Shown here: positions 53,029 to 62,650 of the stretch, piece by piece | How positions within the stretch are numbered: position 1 is the first letter of the stretch | Layout: each line of letters opens with the position of its first letter | Assembly (NCBI RefSeq): GCF_022352055.1 | Contig: NZ_JAKRWM010000002.1 | Span: 372,001-436,000 of the forward strand | Source: Cohnella mopanensis | Lineage (GTDB): Bacteria > Bacillota > Bacilli > Paenibacillales > Paenibacillaceae | Direction of reading: 5' to 3' | Length of the DNA stretch: 64,000 bases | Notes under the pieces: generated by a model | The model's database searches: none | Told to the model about the DNA's origin: nothing | The model's input: the letters and a program-made list of their open reading frames with translations, nothing else | Translations under genes and position numbers: made by a program

Positions 53029-55099
53029 ATTGAACAATCTATTAATGCAAAGAGATCCGGAAGGTTTCTTCCAATTGGATAAAGATCGCGAGGCCGTATT
53101 AGAGTTTATGGCCGACGTTAACCGCAAGAGCATCCATTTCGCTTCTAGCAACGATAAAGTCCGTTATATGGTGGACAACAATTTTTACGAGAATGTCTAT
53201 GAGCAATATAGCAAACAAGAAGTAGAAGATGTTTACGAGCTAGCTCACGGCTACCGCTTTCAATTTAAGTCCTACATGGCCGCTTCCAAGTTTTATACGG
53301 ACTATGCAGTCAAGACGGATGATAAAACACAATATCTAGAGCATTTCCCGGATCGCGTCGCGATCGTGGCGCTTCATCTGGCTAGAGGAGATTACGGCGT
53401 AGCCCGTTCCTTAACGTCTGCCATGATGGAACAACGCGTGCAACCTGCAACCCCTACCTTCCTGAACGCGGGCAAAAGCCGACGCGGAGAGATGGTTTCT
53501 TGCTTCCTGTTAGAAATGGACGATTCGCTTAACTCGATTAACTACGGAATTGGAACTTGTATGCAACTATCCAAGATCGGTGGCGGCGTGGCCGTTAACC
53601 TATCCAAGATTCGCGGACGCGGAGAATCGATTAAAGGGGTAGAAGGCGCGGCAAAAGGCATTATGCCGGTACTTAAGCTGATGGAGGATGCATTCTCTTA
53701 CGCGGATCAGATGGGACAGCGCAAAGGATCCGGAGCTGGATATTATAATATTTTCGGCTGGGATGTCATGGAGTTCCTCGACAGCAAAAAAATCAACGCA
53801 GACGAGAAAACACGACTCAAGACACTATCGATCGGATTGGTCGTTCCTAATAAATTTTATGAGCTAGCGGAGAAGAACGAGCAACTGCACGTCTTCGCTC
53901 CATACACGGTATTCAAGGCTTATGGCACTCATCTGGACGATCTAGATATAGATTCCATGTACGACACGCTTCTGGCTGACGATCGCGTTAAGAAGAAAGT
54001 CATCATGAGCGCGCGGGATATGCTTGTGAAGATAGCCACGACCCAACTGGAGTCCGGTTACCCGTATATTATGAATAAGTCCAATGCTAACGACGCTCAT
54101 GCGCTGAAAGAATTGGGCAACATCAAGATGTCGAACCTGTGCACGGAAATTTTCCAACTGCAAGAAACTTCGGAGATCGGCGATTATTATGAGCCGGATA
54201 CGATCCGCAGAGACATTAGCTGTAATCTGGCTTCCCTGAACATCGCGAATGTCATGGATTTGCGCAAAATCAAAGAATCGGTTCATGAAGGCATTATCGC
54301 ATTAACCGCCGTTAGCGATATGACGACGGTAGCGAACGCTCCGGGCGTAGCGAAAGCGAATTCCGAATTGCATTCCGTTGGGCTTGGCGCGATGAATTTG
54401 CACGGATATTTGGCGAAAAACAAGATTGCATATGAAAGCGAAGAGGCTCGGGATTTCGTGCGTACGTTCTTCATGATGATGAACTTCCATTCCCTCGAGA
54501 AAAGCATGGAGATCGCAAAGGATACCGGCGTGAGCTTCCAAGGCTTCGAGCGTTCCGAATATGCTAAAGGAACTTATTTCGATAAATATCTGACGACGGA
54601 TTACCGTCCTTCGACGGAGAAGGTTAAGCAACTGTTCGAAGGAATGGCGATCCCTTCCCCTGAGGATTGGAAGAAACTCAAAGCGGATGTGGCGAACAAC
54701 GGACTGTACCATGCTTATCGGTTGGCGATCGCACCTACCCAGAGCATCTCGTATATTCAGAACGCGACATCAAGCGTAATGCCGATCGTCGAACCGATCG
54801 AAACCCGCACTTATGCGAATTCGACGACTTATTATCCGATGCCGTTCCTTAGCCGCGACAATTTCTTCTTCTATAAATCGGCGTATCAGATGGATCAGTT
54901 CAAGGTGATCGACCTGATTGCGGAAATTCAGCCTCACGTCGATCAAGGGATCTCGACAGTCCTTCACGTGAACAGCGACGTTACGACAAGACAGCTTTCC
55001 CGTTATTATGTTTATGCGGCCAAGAAAGGCCTTAAATCGCTCTATTATACGCGTACGAATCGCTTGTCCGTGGAAGAATGCATTACTTGCTCGGTATAA
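53015..55099 (+). CDS. nrdE: Class Ib ribonucleotide reductase alpha subunit NrdE
   Basis: Catalytic subunit of 694 residues that reduces ribonucleoside diphosphates. MVSCFLLEMDDSL, MSNLCTEIFQ and SCNLASLNIANVM carry the active-site cysteines and their surroundings, GLGAMNLHGYLAKN and IAPTQSISYIQNATSSVMPIVE are typical, and the C-terminal CITCSV is the redox pair served by a glutaredoxin-like NrdH or thioredoxin. There is no ATP-cone, as expected for class Ib. The TTG at 53015 stands 9 bases after GGAGG; GTG at 53009 is also in frame but too close. Confidence 0.95.
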   Translation: MRHIELNNLLMQRDPEGFFQLDKDREAVLEFMADVNRKSIHFASSNDKVRYMVDNNFYENVYEQYSKQEVEDVYELAHGYRFQFKSYMAASKFYTDYAVKTDDKTQYLEHFPDRVAIVALHLARGDYGVARSLTSAMMEQRVQPATPTFLNAGKSRRGEMVSCFLLEMDDSLNSINYGIGTCMQLSKIGGGVAVNLSKIRGRGESIKGVEGAAKGIMPVLKLMEDAFSYADQMGQRKGSGAGYYNIFGWDVMEFLDSKKINADEKTRLKTLSIGLVVPNKFYELAEKNEQLHVFAPYTVFKAYGTHLDDLDIDSMYDTLLADDRVKKKVIMSARDMLVKIATTQLESGYPYIMNKSNANDAHALKELGNIKMSNLCTEIFQLQETSEIGDYYEPDTIRRDISCNLASLNIANVMDLRKIKESVHEGIIALTAVSDMTTVANAPGVAKANSELHSVGLGAMNLHGYLAKNKIAYESEEARDFVRTFFMMMNFHSLEKSMEIAKDTGVSFQGFERSEYAKGTYFDKYLTTDYRPSTEKVKQLFEGMAIPSPEDWKKLKADVANNGLYHAYRLAIAPTQSISYIQNATSSVMPIVEPIETRTYANSTTYYPMPFLSRDNFFFYKSAYQMDQFKVIDLIAEIQPHVDQGISTVLHVNSDVTTRQLSRYYVYAAKKGLKSLYYTRTNRLSVEECITCSV

Positions 55100-55141
55100 T
55101 GGAGACTTGCCCGATCAGCAATTAGGAGGACTGGAAATCTA

Positions 55142-56113
55142 ATGTGTGCCCTTAAAGCCGTTAACTGGAATCGTCCCGATGACGATTTCACGATTACGTT
55201 CTGGAATCAGAACATCATGCAGTTCTGGACGGATGAGGAAATTCCGTTATCTGACGATAAAATGTCTTGGATGATGTTAAGCGAGCAGGAACGAGAGCTC
55301 TATATGAAGGTTCTAGGGGGCTTGACGCTTCTCGATACCGTACAGGGCGGAGTCGGAATGCCGAGGATCCTGGAGCACGTAGAAGGGCTGCAGCGCAAAG
55401 CGGTGCTTGGATTCATGGGCATGATGGAACAGATCCATGCCAAGTCCTATAGCAGCATCTTCACGACGCTAGCGACAACCGAAGAGATCGACGGCGTTTT
55501 CCGCTGGGTAGAAGCTAATCCTTACCTGCAGACGAAAGCGGACACGATCGTCGGATATTACAATAACATCGAAACGCCAAAAAGCTTGTTTCTAGCGATG
55601 GCAGCATCGGTATTGCTTGAAAGCTACTTGTTCTATAGCGGATTTTTCTATCCTTTGTATTTAGCAGGACAAGGCAAAATGACTAGCAGCGGCGAAGTGA
55701 TCGATCTGATCTTGCGCGATGAGAGTATACACGGCTTGTACGTCGGAGTTCTGGCGCAAGAAGTGTACGCGAAATTGGACGAGGATGAGCAGAAGGAAGC
55801 TTACGAGGTATTGCACGGGCTTCTGATGTACCTTCACCAGAATGAAGAGAAGTACACGGATGAGCTGTACACTTCCATCGGGCTGGCCGACGAAGTGAAG
55901 AAGTTCATTCGATACAACGCCAATAAAGCGTTCATGAACATGGGCTTCGACCCTGTGTTCGAGGAAGAAGAAGTGAACCCGATCGTATTTAACGGCATCA
56001 GTACCCGGACTAAACAGCATGACTTCTTCTCCAAGAAGGGCAATGGTTATGTTCGGACGATCCATGTAGAAGCGATGACGGACGACGATTTTTCATTTGA
56101 TTTCAAATCTTGA
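55142..56113 (+). CDS. nrdF: Class Ib ribonucleotide reductase beta subunit NrdF
   Basis: Radical-generating subunit of 323 residues. Metal ligands are in [24 protein letters not shown] and [12 protein letters not shown], and the last residues (DDDFSFDF) form the tail that binds NrdE. AGGAGG precedes the ATG, 42 bases behind nrdE. Confidence 0.95.
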   Translation: MCALKAVNWNRPDDDFTITFWNQNIMQFWTDEEIPLSDDKMSWMMLSEQERELYMKVLGGLTLLDTVQGGVGMPRILEHVEGLQRKAVLGFMGMMEQIHAKSYSSIFTTLATTEEIDGVFRWVEANPYLQTKADTIVGYYNNIETPKSLFLAMAASVLLESYLFYSGFFYPLYLAGQGKMTSSGEVIDLILRDESIHGLYVGVLAQEVYAKLDEDEQKEAYEVLHGLLMYLHQNEEKYTDELYTSIGLADEVKKFIRYNANKAFMNMGFDPVFEEEEVNPIVFNGISTRTKQHDFFSKKGNGYVRTIHVEAMTDDDFSFDFKS

Positions 56114-56124
56114 TCGCTTATAGC

Positions 56125-56168
56125 AAAGGACTTGCCCAGGAGAGATTCCGAGGCAAGTCCTTTTTGTT
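56125..56168. terminator. Terminator after nrdF
   Basis: AAAGGACTTGCC (56125-56136) pairs with GGCAAGTCCTTT (56152-56163), followed by TTGTTG. Perfect 12-bp stem; A-rich on the other side, so it can also serve the convergent gene. Confidence 0.9.
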
Positions 56169-56181
56169 GTGGTATGCGCAA

Positions 56182-56613
56182 TTAGTCAACGAAATCGTCT
56201 ATTTCGTTTAAGCCGACGGAATAGACTTGTTTCTCGTCTACGTGATACACCGTTAGGAGCTGCTCGCTCGAATCGAAATTGATGACCCGGCAAGGAATGC
56301 TCATTTTGACGCCGCGTCCTTTATTAATATTGAGCCTAATCAGCTTGTTGCTCTCTATAAATTGACGAATACGTCCCTCCAGCAGATCGGGTTGGGTAGA
56401 GTCTTTAGCGTTTTTCTTCGGAGCGGGAGCCGATTTAGCCGGAGCGGCGCTGGCTTCTGAAACCGAAGTGCTAATGATCTTGTAATCCACAAAGTCGGAG
56501 TTGCTTAATACTTGACGCAGTTGAACTAATGCGGCACCTTTGCTGGAGGCAGAAACTTTAATTTCTACATGAAATGAATAGGAGCCACTAGGTGTTTGAT
56601 TGGAACGGTTCAT
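56182..56613 (-). CDS. Unrecognised two-part protein of 143 residues
   Basis: I do not recognise this protein. GGAGG stands 8 bases before the ATG, so the gene is well supported. Residues 1-50 (YSFHVEIKVSASSKGAALVQ) form a small strand-helix unit, residues about 52-72 are an Ala/Pro/Lys/Ser linker, and residues 75-143 form a second unit with RIRQFIESNKLIRLNINKGR and CRVINFDSSEQLLTVYHVDE, which looks like a small beta-barrel. No signal peptide or membrane segment. It is monocistronic and convergent with nrdF, with no informative neighbour. Confidence 0.8.
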   Translation of the reverse strand: MNRSNQTPSGSYSFHVEIKVSASSKGAALVQLRQVLSNSDFVDYKIISTSVSEASAAPAKSAPAPKKNAKDSTQPDLLEGRIRQFIESNKLIRLNINKGRGVKMSIPCRVINFDSSEQLLTVYHVDEKQVYSVGLNEIDDFVD

Positions 56614-56790
56614 GCTATTGCCTCCATTGTAATGCGTAGTCCATAGAAACTATGCCTTAATTCCTAATATATCATGATTTAACTGCCTAAAACAGCTCAA
56701 TAGGTATAAATGCCCTGAAAAATGCGTCAATAGACGCATACTCTATATTGCATGAACCTATGCCGATGGTACGGCAGGGAGGTGGTAGGC

Positions 56791-57105
56791 ATGGTAAAGG
56801 TAGTTCCGCTCCTAATCGAAGATTGGTCGGCTGTCGGAGTTGAGGTGCTATTGCCCAGAACAACGCTCTTAGCGATTACGGCGGGCGATGGTTATATCAT
56901 GTGCGGAGCTTTGGATGTACAGCTTCTCAATGATCGGCTCAAAGATCGCGAAATTTTGGCGGGTCGGGCAGTCGGCGTGCGAACTTTGCAGCAATTGCTT
57001 GATGCACCGCTCGAATCGGTGACAGATTCGGCCCGCAACTTGGGCATTGTCGTCGGGATAAGCGGTCAAGAAGCTCTCCGCATTATGGCGAAAGTCGCTC
57101 CTTAA
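56791..57105 (+). CDS. yunC: DUF1805 protein, YunC-like
   Basis: Small cytoplasmic protein of 104 residues. TTLLAITAGDGYIMCGALDVQ, LNDRLKDREILAGRAVGVRT and LLDAPLESVTDSARNLGI are the conserved family segments. Function is unknown. GGGAGGTGG stands directly upstream of the ATG at 56791; an open frame reaching further upstream has no such site. Confidence 0.88.
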   Translation: MVKVVPLLIEDWSAVGVEVLLPRTTLLAITAGDGYIMCGALDVQLLNDRLKDREILAGRAVGVRTLQQLLDAPLESVTDSARNLGIVVGISGQEALRIMAKVAP

Positions 57106-57141
57106 CTTAATACCCATTGTTACTCACTTCTTAACAAGCGA

Positions 57142-58221
57142 TTAATTAGCGAACAATTGTCGTAAATTGTCGGAGTATGGCGCTTGGATGATCCCCTTCT
57201 CCGTGATGATTGCGGTTACGAGCTCGTTAGGCGTAATATCGAATGCCGGATTGTAAACCGCAATGCCTTGGGGAGCGGTTCGTTTGCCGAATCCGAAGGA
57301 TACTTCGTCCGAATGGCGTTCCTCGATCGGGATGTCGGCGCCCGTTGGCGTCGACAAATCGATAGTAGACAGCGGACAAGCCACGTAGAAAGGAATGTTA
57401 TGCGCTTTGGCCAAGACGGCGACGCTATAGGTTCCGATTTTATTGGCGACGTCTCCATTAGCGGCTACCCGGTCCGTTCCGACGATTACGGCTTGTATCC
57501 AGCCTTTGGACATCACGTGGCCAGCCATGTTATCGCAGATCAACGTGACGTCTACGCCGGCTTGCTGAAGCTCGAACGCGGTAAGCCGAGCGCCTTGAAG
57601 CACCGGTCTTGTTTCATCCGCGAACACTTTAAGTTGGATGCCCTGCTCCAGAGCCAAGTAGAAAGGAGCGAGCGCCGTTCCGTATTTAGCGGTTGCAAGG
57701 CCGCCGGCATTACAGTGGGTCAAGACTCCCATTCCATCCTTGAACAAAGTGAGCGCGTGTTCCCCGATTAAGCGGTTAGTTGCCTCGTCCTCGGCTTGAA
57801 TGAGCTGTGCTTCCGCCAATAGAGCAGGGTTGGCTTCTTCCGGAGCTTTGGCGGATTGCACCAAATCTTGCGCATAGGCTTTCATACGGTCAAGCGCCCA
57901 GAACAAATTCACGGCGGTCGGCCTGGAGGTCGCCAAATACTCGGCATGGCGATTAACCTCGGCCAGCCACGCTTCGCTCGTGCCGGAGAAGCCCATGACG
58001 CCTAGCACAACGCCGTATGCAGCGGCAATCCCGATTGCCGGTGCACCGCGAACTTTGAGCTCTCGAATAGCTTCCCAGACGTCTTGCGGCGTCGTTAAGC
58101 GTAAATATACGGTTTCTTCAGGCAATAGTCTTTGATCCAATAAGGATAACGCGTCGTTCTCCCAACGTAACGATTGCAATACTTTGGAAGACGGTTGATC
58201 TTGCTGTTGATTGTTGCTCAT
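57142..58221 (-). CDS. mtnA: Methylthioribose-1-phosphate isomerase MtnA
   Basis: Cytoplasmic isomerase of 359 residues in methionine salvage, converting methylthioribose-1-phosphate to the ribulose form. [17 protein letters not shown] holds the phosphate site, [19 protein letters not shown] the catalytic cysteine, and [20 protein letters not shown] the catalytic aspartate. It lies 45 bases behind mtnK on the same strand, giving a kinase-isomerase operon. GAGAGGAG precedes the ATG. Confidence 0.95.
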   Translation of the reverse strand: MSNNQQQDQPSSKVLQSLRWENDALSLLDQRLLPEETVYLRLTTPQDVWEAIRELKVRGAPAIGIAAAYGVVLGVMGFSGTSEAWLAEVNRHAEYLATSRPTAVNLFWALDRMKAYAQDLVQSAKAPEEANPALLAEAQLIQAEDEATNRLIGEHALTLFKDGMGVLTHCNAGGLATAKYGTALAPFYLALEQGIQLKVFADETRPVLQGARLTAFELQQAGVDVTLICDNMAGHVMSKGWIQAVIVGTDRVAANGDVANKIGTYSVAVLAKAHNIPFYVACPLSTIDLSTPTGADIPIEERHSDEVSFGFGKRTAPQGIAVYNPAFDITPNELVTAIITEKGIIQAPYSDNLRQLFAN

Positions 58222-58266
58222 GAATACGTACTCCTCTCGGCCCGCACTATGACGAACCCGATGTCC

Positions 58267-59475
58267 TTATGCTTGGGAAGCTTTATCGACGATAGCGATC
58301 AGTTCCTCAATAGATGTTAATTGACGATTGCGTTTAATCAAGTTCTTCCCGATCGTTAGCGCTAATCTTTGCGCTTTTGCGCGGACGTCCGGATCGGGGA
58401 TACGGTCGATGTCTGAGACGTGGGCCAAACCTACGATGCGTCGTACCATTTTGGCACCCGTGAATCCCGCTGTATCTTGGAATAAGCTCCGCAGGTACCA
58501 ATCCTGATAGCCGGCTGTTTTCGCGATCCGGTCCTGTCCATGCTCATCCCATAAAGCGCGGAATTCGCGTTCGAAGCCAGTCCAGATGTCGCGAATGGTG
58601 TTAATGAGATATTGCCGGCGTTCTTGACGCGAAGCTTCATTAGAAGACCAATGCTCCTGGGAAGCGTAGTGAAGCAGCAGGTTAGCAAGAACCGCGCCGA
58701 CATCGAACCCGATCGGTCCGAAGTATGCGAACTCAGGATCGATGACTTTAGTCGATTCCGGAGTAATGAAGATGCTTCCGGTATGAAGATCGCCATGAAG
58801 AAGCGCTTGGGCATGCGTAAGAAACTTTTCTCTCAGAATCGCGACTTCCAGATGAAGCTCCGTGTCAGCCCATAACTGCTTGGCATCGTCTTGCAAATGC
58901 GGGTCGAAGCTGTTTGTATCCGCGTCCGTGTAAGGATGATCGAAGATCAGGTCCTCCGTAATTTTGCAGAGGTCAGGATTGGCGAAGGAACGGGCAAGAA
59001 CCTTCTTCTCCTGTTGGTTCATACCGAGATCCGAAGTGAAGAATAACGTCCTGGCGAGAAACTGGGCAATATCGTTAGCGAACCGGGGATATACGCCGCC
59101 GTCGATCAAGCCTTGGCGCATGATCACATGGCTGCTCAGGTCTTCCATAATGGTAAGGGCCAGTTCGTTGTCCGTGTGATAGACTTTCGGGACGAGCCCT
59201 GGCGCAAATCGTTCCTCAATGATCAAAGCTTCGCTTTCGATCCGCGCCCGATCCAGCGATAGAGGCCACGATTCGCCGACGACTTTGGCATAAGGGAGTG
59301 CTTGCTTGACGATCAAGCTGCTACCGGATGTCGGTTGGCTCACATGAAAGACGAGATTCAAATTGCCGTCGCCGATCTCGCGACATACGAGCGCGCCTTC
59401 GGCGCTAAAAATACCAGGAATCGTACGAGCGATCTGAATGGCTTCTTCCTCGTTTAATGGATGATAATTGCTCAT
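58267..59475 (-). CDS. mtnK: Methylthioribose kinase MtnK
   Basis: Kinase of 402 residues that phosphorylates methylthioribose, upstream of mtnA. LNLVFHVSQ and SSLIVKQALPYAKV form the nucleotide-binding lobe, ALLHGDLHTGSIFI the catalytic loop and VIDPEFAYFGPIGFDVG the metal-binding segment. GGAGGCG precedes the ATG. No S-box riboswitch core is visible upstream, although many mtnK genes in Bacillus have one. Confidence 0.94.
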   Translation of the reverse strand: MSNYHPLNEEEAIQIARTIPGIFSAEGALVCREIGDGNLNLVFHVSQPTSGSSLIVKQALPYAKVVGESWPLSLDRARIESEALIIEERFAPGLVPKVYHTDNELALTIMEDLSSHVIMRQGLIDGGVYPRFANDIAQFLARTLFFTSDLGMNQQEKKVLARSFANPDLCKITEDLIFDHPYTDADTNSFDPHLQDDAKQLWADTELHLEVAILREKFLTHAQALLHGDLHTGSIFITPESTKVIDPEFAYFGPIGFDVGAVLANLLLHYASQEHWSSNEASRQERRQYLINTIRDIWTGFEREFRALWDEHGQDRIAKTAGYQDWYLRSLFQDTAGFTGAKMVRRIVGLAHVSDIDRIPDPDVRAKAQRLALTIGKNLIKRNRQLTSIEELIAIVDKASQA

Positions 59476-59756
59476 AGACTTTCGCCTCCACAGGGTTATC
59501 CGATAGGTGCAGTTGTATTATTCATCAAATGATCTAGATGTAAGTATAAAGCACTTTCCCGTTCGTTTAAAGTAGGGGCTCCGTCCGTTTAAGCAGGGGG
59601 ATTAGTGAAAGGTTGAAGGGGGCTTTCCAAAGGCAGAATCATTCGTCTTGGAGGCTCGACAAGTAAAGTGCCCCCTCTCGCCGACAATGATCTCATAGCG
59701 ATCGATTGCAAAGCGATTGGGGGCATGGGAAAGAGGAAAAACTCTATTAGAATAGA
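59476..59756. other. Gap between lacI-type gene and mtnK, no gene seen
   Basis: No protein gene or RNA structure was found in these 281 bases. A short weak hairpin with a T-run on the minus strand at about 59738-59757 may end the LacI-type gene. The promoter of mtnK must lie here. Confidence 0.5.
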
Positions 59757-60782
59757 CTACACGTGCGTAACCGTTCTTAAAGACGATTCGCGAACGACGA
59801 GCCGATGCGGGATAATCTGCCGAGTCGTAATCTCGACTTGCTGGATCATGCGCAGTACCATCTGCGATGCGGTATATCCGAGCTGATAAGTACCGACGTC
59901 CACGCTAGTGATCGGCGGCATCGTCAATTCCGATAAAGCGATATTATTGAAGCTTACGATGGCAACGTCTTGAGGAATCCGGTACCCGAGCTCAGCCAAT
60001 CCTTTTAGAACGCCGAAAGCCACGACATCGTCGATCACAACTAGCGCGGTTGGCGGTTCGGGCTGCGACATGATCGATGCCATGGCGCGATATCCACTTT
60101 CGAGCAGAAACTCGCCTTCAACGATCCAGCTTTGTTTGACCGGTAATCCGGCATCCACGAGTGCTTTGGAATATCCGGCCATCCGGTCTTGCGTCATCGC
60201 GAGCTTGGTTGGACCGCTGACGAAGCCGATCCGCTTCTGGCCTTGTGCGATAAGATGATTCGTTGCATCGTAAGCAGCTTGTACGTTATCGTTATCAACC
60301 GAGGGAACGTCTTCATAATCCAAGCTGCGCCCGATGAGAGCGAAAGGAACCTTTTCCTTGCGCAAGAAGCTAATGATAGGATCGGAGGAACGGGAGTAGA
60401 GTAGCAACAATCCATCTACCCGGCCTCCCCGAACGAGTCGGGTTACCGTTTCCAATTCCTCTTGCTCGTTGCTTCCGCCCGCCATAAGCAGGTCATATCC
60501 CGCGCGAGTAAGCTGGGCGAGAACCCCTCTTATTAATTCATAGAAGAAGAAGTTTAATAGCAGTTCTTCCGCTGGCTTAGGAAGAATGACGGCGATCGTG
60601 CGCGTCGTTCGGGAAACAAGGCTTTTCGCCATTAAATTCGGGTGATAGCCAAGTTCCTCCATGATTTCCTTCACTCTTCTGCTAGTTTCTAAGCTAATCC
60701 GAGGATGTTCAGCAATGACTCTGGAAACCGTTGAAGGGGATACTCCGGCTTTTTTGGCCACGTCTTTAATTGTAACGCTCAT
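59757..60782 (-). CDS. LacI-family regulator of the maltodextrin operon
   Basis: Repressor of 341 residues. The helix-turn-helix TIKDVAKKAGVSPSTVSRVI is at the N-terminus, with the hinge helix near residues 50-58 (PNLMAKSL), and the ligand domain follows (GGRVDGLLLLYSRSSDPII, RIGFVSGPTKLAMTQDRMAG, AIVSFNNIALSELTMPPITS). Divergent from the maltodextrin importer with palindromes between, it probably represses it until maltose or a derivative binds, like MdxR/MalR. Confidence 0.92.
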   Translation of the reverse strand: MSVTIKDVAKKAGVSPSTVSRVIAEHPRISLETSRRVKEIMEELGYHPNLMAKSLVSRTTRTIAVILPKPAEELLLNFFFYELIRGVLAQLTRAGYDLLMAGGSNEQEELETVTRLVRGGRVDGLLLLYSRSSDPIISFLRKEKVPFALIGRSLDYEDVPSVDNDNVQAAYDATNHLIAQGQKRIGFVSGPTKLAMTQDRMAGYSKALVDAGLPVKQSWIVEGEFLLESGYRAMASIMSQPEPPTALVVIDDVVAFGVLKGLAELGYRIPQDVAIVSFNNIALSELTMPPITSVDVGTYQLGYTASQMVLRMIQQVEITTRQIIPHRLVVRESSLRTVTHV

Positions 60783-60870
60783 AGTAGGGTATCTTCCTTT
60801 TCGAATGGAAATGTTATCTATATTGTATCTTATTTAATTCAAATAGTAATGCGGAACATCGTAGACAAGT

Positions 60871-60887
60871 TGTGCAACTGTTGCACA
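60871..60887. promoter_or_regulatory. 17-bp perfect palindrome between lacI-type gene and mdx operon
   Basis: TGTGCAACTGTTGCACA has arms TGTGCAA and TTGCACA around CTG. It lies 89 bases upstream of the regulator start and 354 bases before mdxE. Odd-length symmetry differs from the CG-centred operators usual for LacI proteins, so another factor is possible. Confidence 0.6.
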
Positions 60888-61005
60888 CTGATACGCTTAC
60901 ATTGTGCCATACAAGGCATTAAGTAACAAGAGACGTAATTGTTTGAATAGGAGAGTAAATGAAAGAAAATGATGCATTACATTGACTTTTTGGCGGAATT
61001 AACTA

Positions 61006-61147
61006 TGTGCAAACGATTTACTTTTTTGCATTTTCGTTTATGATAAAACTATCTCCAAAAGCGCTTTCATCATCCCAAAACCGTTGATTTAGCACAAATT
61101 ATCGGCTTTTATCGAACTTTACGCAAACTTGTACAAACGTTTGCGCA
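61006..61147 (+). promoter_or_regulatory. LacI-type operator candidates upstream of mdxE
   Basis: TGTGCAAACGATTTAC (61006-61021) has a perfect left half TGCAAACG, and GTACAAACGTTTGCGC (61131-61146) has a CG-centred palindrome CAAACGTTTG. TTGACT at 60982-60987 with TATGTG at 61004-61009 could form the promoter, overlapping the first operator. The rest of the 458-base gap (60783-61240) holds no gene. Confidence 0.55.
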
Positions 61148-61240
61148 GATGTCGAAGCCGATAATGAAACAATTAATTCAATGAGGCGGGTAGTTCTAAA
61201 GCGCATAAAACCGATATTCAGAGAGGGGTTCTACAGGTTT

Positions 61241-62569
61241 ATGAACAAATCAAAATGGTTGCTCGTATCACTCGTACTGGTGATGGTATTCGTACTGGCA
61301 GCATGCGGTGGTAAAAAAGACAACAACGCATCTTCCTCCCCGAGTGCAAGCGCACCGACTGCAAGCGCTAGCGCTTCCTCTTCCGAAGAAGCATCTGCAG
61401 AAGAAGAGTACCTGCCTGAAGAAGGCGCTAAATTGGTCGTCTGGTATTCCGCTTCCGAGAAAGCGCTTGTCGACGAAGCTGCTAAACTTTTCAAAGAGAA
61501 ATATGGCATCGATATTGAATATCAAGACGTAGGTCCAGATAAATCTATCGAGAAAATGATCACAGACGGTCCTGCTGGAGTGGGCGCTGACGTATTCTTG
61601 GCGGTACATGACCGTCTTGGTTCCGCAGTCCAAGCCGGCGTCGTTCTTCCGAACGATCTTCACGCGGAAGAGTCCATCGCGAACAACTCCGAGAAATCGG
61701 TAGAAGCTCTGTCGATCGATGGCCAATTGTACGGCTACCCGATGTCCGTTGAGACAACTGCTGTGTTCTACAATAAAGATCTGTTCGCTGATACGAACGG
61801 AGAAGCTCCGAAGGACTGGAACGGAGTAATCGAATTCGCTAAAAAGTTCAATGACACGAAAGCTCAAAAATATGCTTACATGTGGGAAGTCGGCAATGGT
61901 TACTGGAGCTGGGGCTTCTTCGGCGGATACGGCGGATACGTATTCGGCAAAGACGGCACAGATCCTTCCGATGTCGGTCTGAACAGCCCAGGCAGCGTTG
62001 AAGCCGCGAAATTCTTCAGCAGCCTGAAAGAAATTCTTCCGATTAAAGCTGCCGATATTAAAGCCGACATCAAAACAAGCTTGTTCAACGAAGGCAAATT
62101 GGCTATGAACGTAAGCGGTCCTTGGCAAGTGGGAGAATTCAAGAAATCCGTTAAAAACCTTGGCGTAATGGAATACCCGATTTTGCCGAACGGCAAACCG
62201 ATGATGCCATTCTCAGGCGTTAAAGGATTCTTGGTTAACGCAAACACGAAATATCCAATCGCTTCTAAATTGTTCGCTCAACTCGTTTCTTCCGAAGCTC
62301 TTCAAGCGAAAAACTTCGAATTGTTCGGAAGCTTGCCTTCCAACAAAAACGTAGCAGCGAGCCCGGCAGTAAGCGGCGATGCGTTCGCAAGCGTGTTCCT
62401 GAAACAGTTCGACAACTCTACTCCAATGCCTAAGATCGCTGAAATGGCTGGATTCTGGGGAACTCACGAAGCTGCGCTTTCTTCCCTCTGGAACGATGGT
62501 GCAGATGCTCAAAAGACAATGGACGATTGGGCTAAAAAAGTAAAAGACAGTAACTCGGCTGCGAAGTAA
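61241..62569 (+). CDS. mdxE: Maltodextrin-binding lipoprotein (MdxE-like)
   Basis: Extracellular family 1 binding protein of 442 residues with lipobox VLAAC (signal peptide MNKSKWLLVSLVLVMVFVL) and a long Ser/Ala/Glu linker. The mature part begins AKLVVWYSASEKALVDEAAK and has GYPMSVETTAVFYNKDLF, WSWGFFGGYGGYVF and MNVSGPWQVGEFK, the pattern of Gram-positive maltose/maltodextrin-binding proteins. The frame is open 20 codons upstream, but the signal peptide fixes the ATG at 61241. A hairpin follows the gene. Confidence 0.92.
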   Translation: MNKSKWLLVSLVLVMVFVLAACGGKKDNNASSSPSASAPTASASASSSEEASAEEEYLPEEGAKLVVWYSASEKALVDEAAKLFKEKYGIDIEYQDVGPDKSIEKMITDGPAGVGADVFLAVHDRLGSAVQAGVVLPNDLHAEESIANNSEKSVEALSIDGQLYGYPMSVETTAVFYNKDLFADTNGEAPKDWNGVIEFAKKFNDTKAQKYAYMWEVGNGYWSWGFFGGYGGYVFGKDGTDPSDVGLNSPGSVEAAKFFSSLKEILPIKAADIKADIKTSLFNEGKLAMNVSGPWQVGEFKKSVKNLGVMEYPILPNGKPMMPFSGVKGFLVNANTKYPIASKLFAQLVSSEALQAKNFELFGSLPSNKNVAASPAVSGDAFASVFLKQFDNSTPMPKIAEMAGFWGTHEAALSSLWNDGADAQKTMDDWAKKVKDSNSAAK

Positions 62570-62598
62570 TCCATCAAAATGGCTAAATAAATACCATT

Positions 62599-62621
62599 CA
62601 CCCGCCGTTCAACGGCGGGTG
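62599..62621 (+). other. Intercistronic hairpin after mdxE
   Basis: CACCCGCCG (62599-62607) pairs with CGGCGGGTG (62613-62621) around TTCAA. No T-run follows, so it is probably a stabilising or attenuating stem. Confidence 0.75.
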
Positions 62622-62650
62622 TAATGGGTTCAGAAAGGAGATGGCTCAGC

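Noticed and set aside
59476-59756. S-box (SAM) riboswitch upstream of mtnK
   Set aside because: Searched by eye on the minus strand for the AGAGxGGTGGAGGGA-type core and its following stem; not present.
61006-61021. Catabolite-responsive element upstream of mdxE
   Set aside because: It resembles the element only in part; the third position and the last two positions do not fit, and a LacI-type operator is the better match.
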